Assembly (NCBI GenBank): GCA_020062665.1
Contig: JAGUVW010000003.1
Location: 62,001 to 126,000, forward strand
DNA: 64,000 nucleotides
Direction: 5' to 3'
Source of the DNA: Pseudomonadales bacterium
Lineage (GTDB): Bacteria; Pseudomonadota; Gammaproteobacteria; Pseudomonadales; Ketobacteraceae
Shown: positions 17,062-25,569 of the stretch, piece after piece
How positions within the stretch are numbered: position 1 is the stretch's first letter
How the letters are laid out: the number at the start of each line of letters is the position of its first letter
Program-made: the position numbers and the translations under genes
Notes under the pieces: model-generated
Database searches by the model: none
Told to the model about the DNA's origin: nothing
Seen by the model: only the letters and a program-made list of their open reading frames with translations

Positions 17062-17505
17062 TTATTGAAAACCGACCCGGGGCTCCGCACGCACCAGCCG
17101 CAATGACTGCAGCGGAAACGCCAGAATCGAATCCCGATAGGCCACTTCCGCATAGCCCACCGCTTCACCCTGCTGAAACACCGTGAGCGGACACACCGTG
17201 AGTGATTCCTTGAGATTGGCGAGGTCGTAAGTTTTTTCGCCCTTGAGTTCCACCAGTCCCAGATCCGGGTGATGGAATTTCATTTCATAGCGCGGACCAG
17301 ACAGCTTGAACGACAGGTAACCGTGCACTTCGGTTTGATAACCACGATCACGCAGATAGAGCATGCCGCTGAAGGGCTGCGGCTTCCACGGTTGCAGGCG
17401 TTGGGTGAACAGCACATTGATGTCGAACGCCAGCGCCTCCTGCTTGCGTGTGCTGTTCAGTTCGATCCAGCCGCTCATGGTTTCCTGCAGTTTCAGGGTG
17501 AACAT
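17062..17505 (-). CDS. Hypothetical beta-rich protein in the GMC operon
   Basis: A 147-residue protein of unknown function. It begins MFTLKLQETMSGWIELN and continues with alternating hydrophobic/polar strands, suggesting a small beta domain. The ATG at 17505 follows GGAG by about seven bases. An in-frame ATG at 17529 overlaps the upstream gene's stop as ATGA and would add eight residues. It lies between the GMC oxidoreductase and the CrtC-like gene with 24-base spacing to the latter, so it belongs to the same transcript. It may be a subunit or lipid-binding partner of the oxidoreductase. Confidence 0.7.
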   Translation of the reverse strand: MFTLKLQETMSGWIELNSTRKQEALAFDINVLFTQRLQPWKPQPFSGMLYLRDRGYQTEVHGYLSFKLSGPRYEMKFHHPDLGLVELKGEKTYDLANLKESLTVCPLTVFQQGEAVGYAEVAYRDSILAFPLQSLRLVRAEPRVGFQ

Positions 17506-17525
17506 GGTTGCACTCCACTGTCTTG

Positions 17526-19487
17526 TCATGCTGATTGCCGGTAGTCCTGTTCGATTTTCTGCGCCAGCCGCTCGGCGGCGCGGGTGGCCAGGGCCATGAT
17601 GGTCACTTGGGGATTGGCGCCGAGGGAGCCGGGCACGGCACTGCCATCCATCACGTAGAGGCCGCTGGTACCAAAGACCCGCTGCTCGCCGTCGATCACG
17701 CCCTCGCGGGGATCAGCCGCCATGCGCACGGTTCCCAGCGGGTGATAGGCGGTGATGCCGAACTGGGATGGTTTTAACCGCTGGGCGAACAGTGCGTCCA
17801 GTTCTTTTTCGTTATGAATGCGCGGCGTGGCTGTATGTCCTGGAAAATGCACGTACTGCGCACCGGCACGCAGCTGCATTTGCGCCAGCAATTTCAGGCC
17901 TTTCTGGAAGCGCGCAAAGTCCACTTTATTCATGTCATAGCGGATCAGTGGCACGTCGGGATGGGGGCCACGTCGAACAGTGCCACGACTGGTATCCCGG
18001 ATCATGAAACCGAAATAGCCGGTGTGCTGCCACTGCTCCAGAAAATCCACAAACTCCGCGCCCACGAATGGATTCAGCAAGCCGTGAGCAGCAAAGGGCG
18101 GCGTGCCGCCTTCAAACAGAATGCCTTCAGCCGCCAGATCCGCCACACCGAAACCTTGCGGAATACGCTGGGCATGATCGAAGCGGCGATCAGGATAGCA
18201 TCCCGAAACCGCGCCACAGGGATGCAGTGACAGATTGCGCCCCAGCCAGTGGTTCTGAATTCCGTTGCGTTGCAAAAACAGCGGCGTGAAAAAAGTGCCC
18301 ATCGCCACCACCACGTGATTCGCTTTCACCTGCACAGATTTGCGAATGCCGTTCGCATCCACACCGCTGCCACGCAGACCGGTGATCTGGCGATTGTCCC
18401 ACTGCAGTTCTTCGGCTTTCACGCCGGTCAGCAGAAATGCGCCGGCGTCCAGCGCGCGGGGAATATAGCTGACGTTGGTGGATTGCTTGGCATCGGTGGG
18501 ACATCCGAACTGACACAGCCCCTGGCCGTCGCAACCCACTGCATTACGCGTAAGTGGATGCGCCTGGGTGAAACCCAGCGCGCGGGCGCCCTGCCCAATC
18601 ACCTTGCCGATTTCGCCCACATAGCGCGGATCGGCGCGCTGCACCTGCAAAACAGTTTCCACCTGTTCGAAATACGGCTGCATCGCGGCGGGATTCAGTT
18701 CGGTCAAACCTGCGTCCATCCATTCCTGCAACACCGCATCCGGCGTACGCAGACAGGTGCCGGAATTGATGGTGGTGGTGCCACCGACACTCTTGCCCAC
18801 CGGCACCGGGATCACTGCGTTGCCCAGCGTCACTGTTGCACCGGAGGCACGATACAGTTTGGGAATCACGTCAGTGAGCCGGCCAGAAAAGTCGCGGCGA
18901 TCGTGATAGTGGCCTTCCTCGATGATCAACACGGCGAGTCCCCTGCTCGCCAGCGTATAAGCCGCTGCCGCACCGCCGGCGCCGGTGCCGATCACCACCA
19001 CATCCGCTTCGAATACCGAATGGCCTTCCAGCGCATCCACAGGCGTAATCTGCTGACGCCAGCGCTGCTGCTCGATCTGATTCGGCACACGAATGCCGTT
19101 ATGGGAACCGACTTTCTTCAGGTTGCTGGCATCCAGCACATAAGCCGCGCGAAACGGCACACTGAGCAGCTGCAGAAAGCGCGCGGTGAGATCACCCTGG
19201 GCATGCTGCTGCAGAAATTCTCGTCGCTGCACCAGCGACGCCGTGCGAAAGGTACGGCCATGACGCAGCATAAACCGCGCATCCAGCACCAGCAGCGCAG
19301 CACGGAGTGCTGGCGCCAGGCCAGGCAGATGATCCGCATACCCCGCTACCGTGGCCGCCAGTGCACGGGCATCCGGCCCCGGCAAAAGTCGGCCAGCGGG
19401 GAACAGCGCCTCGATCAGCGCCAGTGCGGTGGGATTGCTTGCCAGGCCGGCCTGCACACGGGCTGGCGGAACCGTTGTTATTGTCAT
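17526..19487 (-). CDS. GMC-family FAD oxidoreductase (long-chain alcohol or sterol oxidase-like)
   Basis: A 653-residue glucose-methanol-choline flavoenzyme. The FAD dinucleotide fold is not at the N-terminus but near residue 160 (VVVIGTGAGGAAAAYTLASR), preceded by a ~150-residue helical domain, as in long-chain fatty alcohol oxidases. Other landmarks are GKSVGGTTTINSG, the cysteine cluster CDGQGLCQFGC, GITAYHPLGTVRM (active-site His) and GANPQVTIMALATRAAE. The ATG at 19487 follows GAGGGGC. The cysteine cluster recalls gluconate-dehydrogenase-type and alcohol-oxidase relatives. Substrate is inferred only: a fatty alcohol or sterol. Confidence 0.88.
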   Translation of the reverse strand: MTITTVPPARVQAGLASNPTALALIEALFPAGRLLPGPDARALAATVAGYADHLPGLAPALRAALLVLDARFMLRHGRTFRTASLVQRREFLQQHAQGDLTARFLQLLSVPFRAAYVLDASNLKKVGSHNGIRVPNQIEQQRWRQQITPVDALEGHSVFEADVVVIGTGAGGAAAAYTLASRGLAVLIIEEGHYHDRRDFSGRLTDVIPKLYRASGATVTLGNAVIPVPVGKSVGGTTTINSGTCLRTPDAVLQEWMDAGLTELNPAAMQPYFEQVETVLQVQRADPRYVGEIGKVIGQGARALGFTQAHPLTRNAVGCDGQGLCQFGCPTDAKQSTNVSYIPRALDAGAFLLTGVKAEELQWDNRQITGLRGSGVDANGIRKSVQVKANHVVVAMGTFFTPLFLQRNGIQNHWLGRNLSLHPCGAVSGCYPDRRFDHAQRIPQGFGVADLAAEGILFEGGTPPFAAHGLLNPFVGAEFVDFLEQWQHTGYFGFMIRDTSRGTVRRGPHPDVPLIRYDMNKVDFARFQKGLKLLAQMQLRAGAQYVHFPGHTATPRIHNEKELDALFAQRLKPSQFGITAYHPLGTVRMAADPREGVIDGEQRVFGTSGLYVMDGSAVPGSLGANPQVTIMALATRAAERLAQKIEQDYRQSA

Positions 19488-19601
19488 GAAGCCCCTCTGC
19501 AGTCCTCTGCGTCCAAAGCGGCGCATGCAGGTGCAGTTATGCTTCAAGTATAGAAGTCGCAACGGGAATTACTTGACCGCAGGCGCCCGCAGCAAGCGCC
19601 T

Positions 19602-19618
19602 GCCGGGTTAAACCCGGC
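19602..19618. repeat. Near-perfect palindrome in the GMC-patatin gap
   Basis: GCCGGGTT at 19602-19609 and AACCCGGC at 19611-19618 flank a single base. It lies between the GMC gene start and the end of the patatin gene, both on the minus strand. It lacks a U-tract, so its role as terminator or operator is unclear. The rest of the gap to 19733 shows nothing else. Confidence 0.45.
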
Positions 19619-19733
19619 TCCAGCGTGCCGGGGATGGCAGGCACTCTGCAGCCGCGCAAAGATACTGTCTTCAGCACCGTGGGCAACCCACGCCCCGATT
19701 CTTGCTGACTTTCCCGGGACGCGGGCGTTGCCC

Positions 19734-21233
19734 TCAGCTAAAGATGTGATGCTTGACCACCGCACCTTCCTGCAGGGTGACCTGGTTGAGCTGATCCAGA
19801 ATACGATCGAGAGTTTTGGAAATCTTGGCGGCGTTGCGGATACGGGCAATCTTCGGCCAGGTGGTGCGCCGGCCCGCCAGAATCAGCTGCTCGATTTCGC
19901 CGGGCTTGAATTCAAACAGCGTATGCCGCCATTTAAAATCGCTGCCATCCAGCAGCAAATTGATGTCGCCGAGATAATCCTGTTCCAGCACCCGAATCGC
20001 ATACGCCAGCTGGGCCGCAATGCGATTGCCTGCGGAACCCGCCCGCGCAAAATATTTCTCTGCCAGCGCCAGGGTTTCTTCCATCATTTTAAGGCCCGAC
20101 TTGGTCAGGGTGGAGCGATAGCCCTTGCGTGAATCCATTGTCACATCCCGCACAAACGGCACCACGATGGGATTGATCATGCTGACGATGAAATGGTTCA
20201 CGCCATACAGGCGCGACAACCGCTTGGCCGGCAGATCACCGGACACAGAACCATCCACCCAGCGCCGGGTCGCCAGATAAGGCCGGGGCTTGCCGTCGAA
20301 ACCGCGGGCATACAACCGTTCCGGCGGAATCAGGCCGGGAATACTCGACGACGCGGAAATCGCCGAGCGGATATAGACATTGGGTGACGTGATGGCGTTC
20401 ATCAGCCGCGACGACTGGTGTCGCTCAGCCGGCGAAATGGAGACGTTGATGTAACGCCCCGTGCGTTCAAACGCATCCTGGAACGTCATATCCCTGGGCA
20501 CCATTTCATCCAGGGATTTTTCCTTGGAAACGCGCGCGTTCGCTTCATCGACCCGGCCCAGAAACACATCCCGCAGTGGCGTATTGCGTACCTCCAGATA
20601 GCGCTTGTTGGCAAAATACTGCTTCTTCAGTTCCGCGTCGGTATGAATGCCCAGCTGCGCCGCCATGACAGAACCGGCGCTGGAACCGGATATCACATTG
20701 GGCAGCAGATTGTGATCAATCAGTTCCTGCACCACGCCGTGGTGAAAATAGATCAGGCCCGCACCACCGCTCAGCAGCAGCGCCGAACGGCCGTAGCAGT
20801 GGCTGGCGCGGCGAAAGAAATCGAGCTTCTCGGGATAGGCAATGATGCTGTCGGGACACTGGAATATAGCTTCCAGCGCTTCGCAGATGGTATCGACATA
20901 ATCATCGATCAGCTGCTTGGTGCCGCACATGGCACGGCCATACAGGATCGGCCGTCCCATGCCACCCATGTTGCCATGCACGCCTTCATTCAGTGCATAC
21001 AGCAGCTCGCGCCAGGATTCTTCTTCCAGACATTGCTTGAGCCGGTCGCGGCGGAACTGGATCTCCGACCAGTCGTACAGGGTGGTTTCATCGGTGGCGC
21101 GCCAGGCCTCGGCGCCGGACGCCCTGTCATGCTGCTCGGCCAGTTCATGCCACTGCTGGAACGATGCGGCGTGGCGCAACTGTTTTTCGAGCGGATTGGC
21201 ACGCAATCCACTCAGGGCGAGTACTGCATTCAT
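19734..21233 (-). CDS. Patatin-like phospholipase with N-terminal DUF3336
   Basis: A 499-residue patatin-like acyl hydrolase. The N-terminal ~140 residues (to RRASHCYGRSAL) match the arrangement of the DUF3336 domain that precedes patatin in triacylglycerol lipases such as yeast Tgl3/4/5. The catalytic dyad is present: Ser185 in GSSAGS and the acid in WVDGSVSGD. The oxyanion glycines lie in LLLSGGAGL. Its likely role is intracellular triacylglycerol or phospholipid hydrolysis. The gene starts at 21233 with about 275 bases to the divergent DUF1295 gene. Confidence 0.9.
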   Translation of the reverse strand: MNAVLALSGLRANPLEKQLRHAASFQQWHELAEQHDRASGAEAWRATDETTLYDWSEIQFRRDRLKQCLEEESWRELLYALNEGVHGNMGGMGRPILYGRAMCGTKQLIDDYVDTICEALEAIFQCPDSIIAYPEKLDFFRRASHCYGRSALLLSGGAGLIYFHHGVVQELIDHNLLPNVISGSSAGSVMAAQLGIHTDAELKKQYFANKRYLEVRNTPLRDVFLGRVDEANARVSKEKSLDEMVPRDMTFQDAFERTGRYINVSISPAERHQSSRLMNAITSPNVYIRSAISASSSIPGLIPPERLYARGFDGKPRPYLATRRWVDGSVSGDLPAKRLSRLYGVNHFIVSMINPIVVPFVRDVTMDSRKGYRSTLTKSGLKMMEETLALAEKYFARAGSAGNRIAAQLAYAIRVLEQDYLGDINLLLDGSDFKWRHTLFEFKPGEIEQLILAGRRTTWPKIARIRNAAKISKTLDRILDQLNQVTLQEGAVVKHHIFS

Positions 21234-21508
21234 TCGGGGCCTCTGTCATCCAAACACGCGCTACGCGCAAAAACGGTCAATGCTCTGATTCTGATGAAAG
21301 ATTCAGGCCAGTTTTTGATGAGTATCAACGAAGAACCGTCAACACAGCACAGTATTTACGACCGGGAATGCGCCGGCGGTCATGGGTGGCAAGGCGTGTC
21401 GGCAACTATCGCACCGTGATGGGGGTTGTGGCAGGATGGCTATACTGTCATCGAGCACTCGATCAATCCGACTGCTCCTCACAAAAACAAAAATGTGGAA
21501 GCACCATC

Positions 21509-22402
21509 ATGGGCAACAGCAAGCACATTGAAATGAGCAAGAGCACAGCGCTGGTATGGATTGTCATTGCCTACATGGTGGCGCTGTTCGCCGGCGGCGC
21601 CAGCCTGTTCCTGCTGGACTACAACCCGCTGCTGGACATCCTGGTCGCCGACATCGTGGCGACACTGGTGATTTTCGGCTTCAGTCGCTGGTTCCACAAT
21701 TCCAGTTTCTATGACGCCTACTGGAGCGTGATTCCGCCCTTGATAGCGCTGTACTGGCTGGCGGTGACCAGCACAGAACCCACCACCCTGCGCACCTTTC
21801 TGATGCTGGGGCTGATGCTGTACTGGGCGACGCGCCTCACCCTGAACTGGGCCGTGCACTGGCAGGGCATCACCCACGAAGACTGGCGCTATGTGATGCT
21901 GAAGCAGAAGTTTCCCGGCACCGCTTTCCTGATCGACCTGGGCGGCATTCATCTGTTTCCGACGTTCCAGGTGTTCGCCGGCATGTTGCCGGTGTATGCG
22001 GTGCTGTGCCTGTCAGACGCGCCGTTCAACTGGCTGGATATCGTGGCCACCTTCGTCACCTTCAACGCCATAACCCTGCAGTTGGTCAGTGATGTGCAAC
22101 TGCACGCCTTCAACGCCACCAAGCAGCCGGGCGACAGCATCCGCACCGGACTGTGGGGCTGGTCGCGGCATCCCAACTATCTGGGCGAGATCGGCTTCTG
22201 GTTCGGCCTGTTCCTGTTCGGCATGGCCGCCTATCCGGCGGGGTGGTACTGGATGAGTATCGGCTTTGTGGCGATGACGCTGATGTTCGTGTACGCCAGC
22301 ATCCCCATGATGGAAAAACGCAGTCTGGAACGGCGGCCGGACTATCAGACGGTGATCGATTCCGTGTCGATGCTGATTCCGTTGCCGCCGAAAAAGCGAT
22401 AG
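21509..22402 (+). CDS. DUF1295 integral membrane protein (steroid 5-alpha-reductase-like)
   Basis: A 297-residue polytopic membrane protein with about seven helices. The conserved C-terminal motif RHPNYLGEIGFWFGLF and the nearby SIPMMEKRSLERRPDY place it in the DUF1295/isoprenylcysteine methyltransferase/5-alpha-reductase superfamily, whose members reduce or methylate hydrophobic substrates with NADPH or SAM. I chose the ATG at 21509 because the hydrophobic domain starts soon after it and a GGAAG lies upstream; the longer open frame has no plausible protein. Substrate unknown; a lipid is likely given the surroundings. Confidence 0.85.
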   Translation: MGNSKHIEMSKSTALVWIVIAYMVALFAGGASLFLLDYNPLLDILVADIVATLVIFGFSRWFHNSSFYDAYWSVIPPLIALYWLAVTSTEPTTLRTFLMLGLMLYWATRLTLNWAVHWQGITHEDWRYVMLKQKFPGTAFLIDLGGIHLFPTFQVFAGMLPVYAVLCLSDAPFNWLDIVATFVTFNAITLQLVSDVQLHAFNATKQPGDSIRTGLWGWSRHPNYLGEIGFWFGLFLFGMAAYPAGWYWMSIGFVAMTLMFVYASIPMMEKRSLERRPDYQTVIDSVSMLIPLPPKKR

Positions 22403-22430
22403 AAACTGCCAGACGCCTGCCGCTGGTTTC

Positions 22431-23126
22431 TCAGAGCGTCTCCGGCAGCGTGGCATTCCAGGCCAGCTTGTGCGCTACACCCCCGATTGGCACTTCAATT
22501 TCCAGGCGCTGGGTGCCGTCGGTCAATCTGGCGCAAACGATTTTGCCGGCGATGGTTTCACCCGGTGCCAGCGAGTGATTGCGCAGGAACTCCTTGCTGT
22601 ACATATCCCGTTGGCGCTCAAGATTGAGACGCTCTGCCTGCTCGCGGGCTTCAGCTGCGTCTTCGCGCGCGTTTTCTTCCTGGCGAACGTCCCACTCTTC
22701 CAGCGTATCCGGATGATCGACCAGGGAAGCCGTATTGTCAGCAATACTCAGCAACGCCAAACCCAACGGCTGCTCCTGATTGAGCTGCAACTGACGGGTG
22801 ACTTGCGCCAGCTTTTCTTCGGGATCCACAGCCGGCGTTGAGCGTATCAGCGCGTTACTGCCATTGAACTGATGGCAAGTGATGCGGGTAGGGAAAAATT
22901 CCTGCGGCTGCTGACTGTTGTTGCGGATCACAGCATCGAACACGTAACCGATCTTGTCATAGCGGGAATAACCCAGCAGCACAACAGAATCGCTCTGGCT
23001 GGACTCCACGAAGCGGACACCCTGCCGCCAGAAACCTTCGGAATCCACCGGCGTAATGGTCTTGATTGGATGATAAGAACAGGCAGCCAACACGGTTACG
23101 GCGCCCAGCAGCAGTCCCTTGTGCAT
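22431..23126 (-). CDS. Lipoprotein of unknown function, 231 aa
   Basis: Begins with a short signal sequence ending in a clear lipobox (VTVLAAC, Cys16). The mature protein has a beta-rich N-terminal half with a putative helical, charged central segment (residues about 140-175: EEWDVRQEENAREDAAEA and RLNLERQRDMYSKEFL). The C-terminal half (GETIAGKIVCARL) looks like a second beta region. No Asp at +2, so it is probably outer-membrane-directed. It is convergent with the DUF1295 gene. I do not recognise the family. Confidence 0.8.
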   Translation of the reverse strand: MHKGLLLGAVTVLAACSYHPIKTITPVDSEGFWRQGVRFVESSQSDSVVLLGYSRYDKIGYVFDAVIRNNSQQPQEFFPTRITCHQFNGSNALIRSTPAVDPEEKLAQVTRQLQLNQEQPLGLALLSIADNTASLVDHPDTLEEWDVRQEENAREDAAEAREQAERLNLERQRDMYSKEFLRNHSLAPGETIAGKIVCARLTDGTQRLEIEVPIGGVAHKLAWNATLPETL

Positions 23127-23236
23127 AGCGATTTCCTTAAGTCAGATATTCCCCGGAGTGTGTTAAAAAGAATCGGCAGAGCGACTCCGCTTACTTAGAA
23201 CATCGCAATAAAAAAAGTTCCGTGTCGGCTCATTGA

Positions 23237-23896
23237 TTAACGCACCACCGTACTGAGCGCTGGCAAATCCCCCAACCTCAATACCAGCTGATCACCCACC
23301 TGCAATGCGGCAACCCCGGCCGGCGTGCCCGTCATGACCACATCGCCGGGCAGCAGGGTGAAGTGCCGGCTCATGAACGCCAGCAGCTTGTACACCGGTG
23401 TGATCATGTCGGACGTATTGCCTTTCTGCCGCACTGCGCCATTCACGGTCAATTCGATTTCCGTGTGCTCGGGATCGGCGATCCTGTCTGTACTGACAAA
23501 CCCACTCAGTGGATTGGCGCCATCGAAGGCCTTGGCAACTTCCCAGGGATGGGATTTTTCCTTCAGCTTGTTCTGCAGATCGCGCAGGGTGAGGTCCAGG
23601 CCGATACCAAAACCGAGAACGGCTTTTTTGGCTCCAGCTTCGTCAGCGCTTTTCAGCGGCTGGCCGATCAGCACGGACATTTCCAGTTCGTGATGACACT
23701 CGCCCTGGTTTTGCGGAATTGCAAATCCCGGCTCCAGAGCCACCACAGCGGTGGACGGTTTCATAAACAGGATCGGCGATGTCGGCACGGGGTTGTTGAG
23801 TTCCTTCGCGTGCTCGGCGTAATTGCGGCCAACGCACACCACCTTGCCCACCGGCAGATCCAGTTTTTTTCCATCCAGAATATGCTGGTAGCTCAC
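23237..23896 (-). CDS. Fumarylacetoacetate hydrolase (FAH) family protein
   Basis: A 219-residue member of the FAH fold, which hydrolyses or decarboxylates acyl-pyruvates and related diketones. Visible features: KVVCVGRNYAEHAKE, the metal ligands in ECHHELEMSVLIG and in GFGIGLDLTLRDLQ, and the C-terminal LPGDVVMTGTPAGV loop. The length fits acylpyruvate hydrolases (YcgM type). The start is a GTG that overlaps the stop of the upstream dehydrogenase as GTGA, so the two are translated together. Exact substrate cannot be read from the sequence; acetylpyruvate/oxaloacetate tautomer activity is possible. Confidence 0.9.
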   Translation of the reverse strand: MSYQHILDGKKLDLPVGKVVCVGRNYAEHAKELNNPVPTSPILFMKPSTAVVALEPGFAIPQNQGECHHELEMSVLIGQPLKSADEAGAKKAVLGFGIGLDLTLRDLQNKLKEKSHPWEVAKAFDGANPLSGFVSTDRIADPEHTEIELTVNGAVRQKGNTSDMITPVYKLLAFMSRHFTLLPGDVVMTGTPAGVAALQVGDQLVLRLGDLPALSTVVR

Positions 23897-25290
23897 AGGT
23901 CGAACACCTTGCCGGGATTCATCACGTTGTTGGGATCGAACGCCTGCTTCACTGCTTTCATGTAAGCGATTTCGGCGGCGCTGCGGGTGTAGTGCAGGTA
24001 GGGCTTTTTGGTCAGGCCCACACCATGCTCGGCGGACACACTGCCGTTGTACTTCTGCACGGTTTCGAACACCTGCGTATTCACCGTCTCGCAGCGCTTG
24101 AAGAATTCCTCTTTCGCCAGGCTCTGCGGCTTCAGGATATTCAGGTGCAGGTTGCCGTCGCCGATATGGCCGAACCAGACGATTTCGAAATCCGGGTACT
24201 GACTGCCGACGATGGCATCGATATCCTCCAGAAAATCCGGCACCTTCGACACCACCACCGAAATATCATTTTTGTAGGGAATGAACGGCGCCAGCGTTTC
24301 GCTGATGCCCTCGCGCAGACGCCACAGCGCTGCTGCCTGGGATTCGCTCTGGCTGATCACGCCATCGCTGGCCCAGCCGTTTTCCACGCAGGCTTCAAAC
24401 AGCGCCATCGCTTCGTCCATCACGCTGTCACTCACCGCTTCAAACTCCAGCAGCGCGTAATAGGGCGTGGCAGTGTCGAACGGGCGCGGCACATTGTGAT
24501 GGGCCGTCACCAGCTGCACGGCTTTTTCGGAAAAGAATTCAAAGGCCGTGAGATCGATCTTGCTCTGGAACGCATTCAGCACCTGCATGATGGCGCGGAA
24601 CTCCGGCACCCCCAGCACCATCACGGTGAGATTCTTCGGCGCCCGCGCCAGCTTCATGGTGGCTTCGACGATAAAGCCCAGCGTGCCTTCCGCGCCGATG
24701 AACAGATGGCGGAAATCATAGCCGGTGGCGTTCTTGATCAGGTCGGCGTTCAGGTCGAGCACATCACCCTTGCCGGTCACCACTTTCAGGCCGGCCACCC
24801 AGTCGCGGGTCATGCCGTAGCGGATCACCTTGATGCCACCGGCGTTGGTGGAAATGTTGCCGCCCAGCTGGCTGGAACCGGCGGAGGCGAAGTCCACCGG
24901 GTAATACAGGCCCTTGTCCTCGGCGAACTGCTGCAACTGTTCGGTGACCACGCCAGCCTGGCAGCGGGCGGTGCGGTCGGTGGGATTGAAGTCCAGCACT
25001 TTGTTCATCAGGTCAAAGGCCACCACGACTTCATCATTGGTGGCCACAGCGGCAGCGGACAGGCCGGTTCGGCCGCCCGAAGGCACCAGGCCCAGCTTGT
25101 GCTCGTTGGCGAAACGCACGATGGCCTGCACCTGCTCCACGGTTTTCGGCAGTACGATGGCCAGGGGCTTGATCTCGTACTTCTTGGTCCAGTCGCAGCC
25201 GTAGTGTTTCAGGCTGTCGGCGTCGGTGAGAACTCGGCCGGGATCTACCAGCGAAGTCAGTCCTGCAATGATCTGAGTGGTGTCGGTCAT
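23893..25290 (-). CDS. FAD-binding D-2-hydroxyglutarate dehydrogenase-like protein
   Basis: A 465-residue flavoenzyme of the D-2-hydroxyacid dehydrogenase (GlcD/D2HGDH) family. The FAD domain shows PSGGRTGLSAAAV and SAGSSQLGGNISTNAGGIKV; a C-terminal lobe carries the metal/substrate residues in FGHIGDGNLHLNI and VSAEHGVGLTKK. It oxidises D-2-hydroxyglutarate (or D-lactate/glycolate) and passes electrons to the quinone pool through ETF. It is divergent from serA. SerA can reduce 2-oxoglutarate to D-2-hydroxyglutarate, so this neighbour would complete the cycle. The divergence from serA raises confidence in D2HGDH over GlcD. Confidence 0.88.
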   Translation of the reverse strand: MTDTTQIIAGLTSLVDPGRVLTDADSLKHYGCDWTKKYEIKPLAIVLPKTVEQVQAIVRFANEHKLGLVPSGGRTGLSAAAVATNDEVVVAFDLMNKVLDFNPTDRTARCQAGVVTEQLQQFAEDKGLYYPVDFASAGSSQLGGNISTNAGGIKVIRYGMTRDWVAGLKVVTGKGDVLDLNADLIKNATGYDFRHLFIGAEGTLGFIVEATMKLARAPKNLTVMVLGVPEFRAIMQVLNAFQSKIDLTAFEFFSEKAVQLVTAHHNVPRPFDTATPYYALLEFEAVSDSVMDEAMALFEACVENGWASDGVISQSESQAAALWRLREGISETLAPFIPYKNDISVVVSKVPDFLEDIDAIVGSQYPDFEIVWFGHIGDGNLHLNILKPQSLAKEEFFKRCETVNTQVFETVQKYNGSVSAEHGVGLTKKPYLHYTRSAAEIAYMKAVKQAFDPNNVMNPGKVFDL

Positions 25291-25486
25291 GGGGTTTCTC
25301 AGTTAAAACAAGGAATTGGCTATCGTGCGTGGCCGCAATCATATTGAATTGGCAGATTGGGAGCTGTCGCCGTCCGGGGAATCTGGGGCTGTGCCACCAT
25401 TCTACCGACCCCGGAGTCACTTCCCCCATTAGGGAATTTCACCCGCCCTTGCGAGATTTTCACTGCTCCGGGGATGCGGAAAAAGG

Positions 25487-25506
25487 GGCCTATGATAACA
25501 TAGGCC
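25487..25506. promoter_or_regulatory. Palindrome in the serA leader region
   Basis: GGCCTATG and CATAGGCC flank ATAA at 25487-25506. The element includes TATGAT (25491-25496), a possible -10, so regulator binding here could block serA transcription about 60-70 bases before the start codon. No good -35 was found. Confidence 0.45.
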
Positions 25507-25569
25507 GCCTTTCAAGGCTGGTTCCCGGCCACCCATGGTTTTCCAATCCGGTGTAGGTGAGAGTCCCCG

